From M55B165 sp051744245 (GTDB lineage: Bacteria; Actinomycetota; Humimicrobiia; Humimicrobiales; Humimicrobiaceae): a stretch of 7,103 bases of DNA. The notes under the pieces are model-generated. The model searched no databases, had not been told where the DNA came from, and saw only the letters and a list, made by a program, of their open reading frames with translations. The stretch covers positions 1 through 7,103 of the forward strand of contig JBNJCV010000081.1 of NCBI GenBank assembly GCA_051744245.1, written 5' to 3'. How positions within the stretch are numbered: the stretch's first letter is position 1; the number at the start of each line of letters is the position of its first letter. Of the stretch, positions 6,385-7,103 are shown piece by piece. The position numbers and the translations under genes are program-made.

Positions 6385-6909
6385 ATGATTAATTTAAAAA
6401 AAGTAATCAGAAACATACCTGACTTCCCTAAAAAAGGGGTGGTTTTCAGGGATATAACCCCCCTGCTTAAGGATGCGGAAGCTTTCAGGTATTCTGTAGA
6501 TACCCTGGCTGGGAAATATGAGGATACAGAAATTGATGCTATCCTGGGTGCAGAAGCTAGGGGTTTTATTTTTGGAGCGGCACTGGCATACAAGCTGGGT
6601 GTGGGCTTTATCCCGGTCAGAAAACCTGGAAAACTCCCCTTTGATACCTGTCAGGTATCTTATTCCCTGGAATATGGTGAGAACATTCTAGAAATGCATT
6701 TGGATGCAGTAAAACCTGGGGATAAGATTCTAATAGTAGATGATTTGGTGGCAACTGGGGGAACAGCAAAAGCAAAAGCTGAGCTTGTTGAGCAAAGAGG
6801 TGGCAGGGTTATTGGTTTTTGTTTTTTAGTAGAGCTTGAATTTTTAAATCCACGGGATTTATTAAAAGGATATGACGTGTTTTCATTAGTAAAATATGAG
6901 TCAGAATAA
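6385..6909 (+). CDS. apt: Adenine phosphoribosyltransferase
   Basis: Cytoplasmic purine-salvage enzyme that joins adenine and PRPP to give AMP and pyrophosphate. The 174 residues match the family's usual 170-185. Motifs in order: IPDFPKKGVVFRDITPLL (11-28); GAEARGFIFGAALA (55-68); IPVRKPGKLP (76-85); the flexible catalytic loop ending in SLEYG (E96, Y97), which corresponds to the Glu-Tyr pair of human APRT; and the PRPP-binding loop IVDDLVATGGTAKA (117-130). The loop has FDTCQV where E. coli has RETISE, with the same length and so probably neutral. Seven of eight arginines use AGA/AGG. It follows the peptidase by 24 nt with no terminator. Operon membership with transketolase is metabolically sensible, since ribose-5-phosphate leads to PRPP (inference). 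Very secure. Confidence 0.97.
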   Translation: MINLKKVIRNIPDFPKKGVVFRDITPLLKDAEAFRYSVDTLAGKYEDTEIDAILGAEARGFIFGAALAYKLGVGFIPVRKPGKLPFDTCQVSYSLEYGENILEMHLDAVKPGDKILIVDDLVATGGTAKAKAELVEQRGGRVIGFCFLVELEFLNPRDLLKGYDVFSLVKYESE

Positions 6910-6919
6910 TACAAGTTTC

Positions 6920-6927
6920 GGAGGTGA
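6920..6927 (+). promoter_or_regulatory. Perfect Shine-Dalgarno site GGAGGTGA for the last gene
   Basis: GGAGGTGA is fully complementary to the conserved 3' end of 16S rRNA and lies 6 nt before ATG 6934. It is the strongest ribosome binding site in the window and fixes the start of the truncated gene. It suggests that this short protein is made at a higher level than its upstream neighbours (inference). Confidence 0.85.
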
Positions 6928-6933
6928 TTTTAT

Positions 6934-7103
6934 ATGACTGAAGAGGAAAAGAAAAAAAATGAAGGTAAAGAGGAAGTAGAAGATAAGGAGGCTACAGAAG
7001 AAGACCAGGAAGAAATCCTAAGAAAATTACAGGAAGAAGTGGATAAATTAAGCACTAAAGATATTATAAACCAGATGATGATGTCTTTATCAAGTCTTGC
7101 TTA
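6934..7103 (+). CDS. Start of a small acidic protein, possibly DUF1844 group (3'-truncated)
   Basis: Fifty-six residues are visible before the window ends with two bases of a further codon. Residues 2-30 are extremely charged (12 Glu, 2 Asp, 5 Lys and 1 Arg), which suggests a disordered leader. Residues 28-40 (ILRKLQEEVDKLS) look like a short amphipathic helix or coiled coil. The last visible part, KDIINQMMMSLSSLA, begins a hydrophobic helix. An acidic leader followed by a Met/Ser/Leu/Ala-rich helix resembles the small uncharacterised DUF1844 proteins. That is recalled family resemblance on too few residues to prove. No function is assigned. The gene follows apt by 24 nt and has the best SD in the window, so it is very probably real and part of the operon. 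Confidence 0.75.
   Translation, partial: MTEEEKKKNEGKEEVEDKEATEEDQEEILRKLQEEVDKLSTKDIINQMMMSLSSLA

Overview
The window is a compact, AT-rich stretch of bacterial chromosome carrying housekeeping metabolism. It looks like a low-GC anaerobe of Gram-positive or candidate-phylum type. The reasons are the purine-rich Shine-Dalgarno sites (one is a perfect GGAGGTGA), arginine encoded almost entirely by AGG/AGA, frequent ATA isoleucine codons, near-zero gene spacing, and the gene families present (a two-subunit transketolase, a YhaM-like exoribonuclease, a CoA-disulfide-reductase-like flavoprotein). Base composition was judged by eye and the lineage cannot be fixed from this sequence. No rRNA, tRNA, CRISPR array, insertion sequence, prophage or toxin-antitoxin gene was seen.

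Layout. (1) Bases 1-1543, plus strand: the 3' two-thirds of surE (nucleoside-monophosphate phosphatase), followed after 2 nt by an OB-fold plus HD-domain 3'-5' exoribonuclease of the YhaM family. (2) Bases 1540-2934, minus strand: a FAD/NAD(P)-dependent disulfide oxidoreductase of the CoA-disulfide reductase/NADH oxidase type. It converges on the exoribonuclease gene so tightly that both stop codons share the palindrome CTAG. (3) Bases 2935-3054: the only real intergenic region, 120 bp and extremely AT-rich, with candidate back-to-back promoters for the flavoprotein gene (leftward) and the next operon (rightward), plus a repeated 10-mer and an inverted repeat. (4) Bases 3055 to the right edge, plus strand: a probable five-gene operon with transketolase N-terminal subunit, transketolase C-terminal subunit, an M3-like zinc metallopeptidase, adenine phosphoribosyltransferase (apt), and the start of a short acidic protein that resembles the DUF1844 group. 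Gaps are 14, 1, 24 and 24 nt, with no terminator seen between genes.

How the genes may work together (inference): transketolase interconverts pentose and glycolytic sugar phosphates and so feeds ribose-5-phosphate to PRPP, which Apt uses to salvage adenine to AMP. On the left, the exoribonuclease releases nucleoside monophosphates from RNA and SurE dephosphorylates them. Nucleotide turnover and salvage is thus a loose theme. The peptidase and the terminal acidic protein do not fit it, and they are the least understood parts of the window. I did not find a convincing new biological system; the most interesting items are the peptidase in this operon, the shared regulatory-looking repeats in the divergent promoter region, and a near-identical 15-nt sequence at two stop-start junctions.
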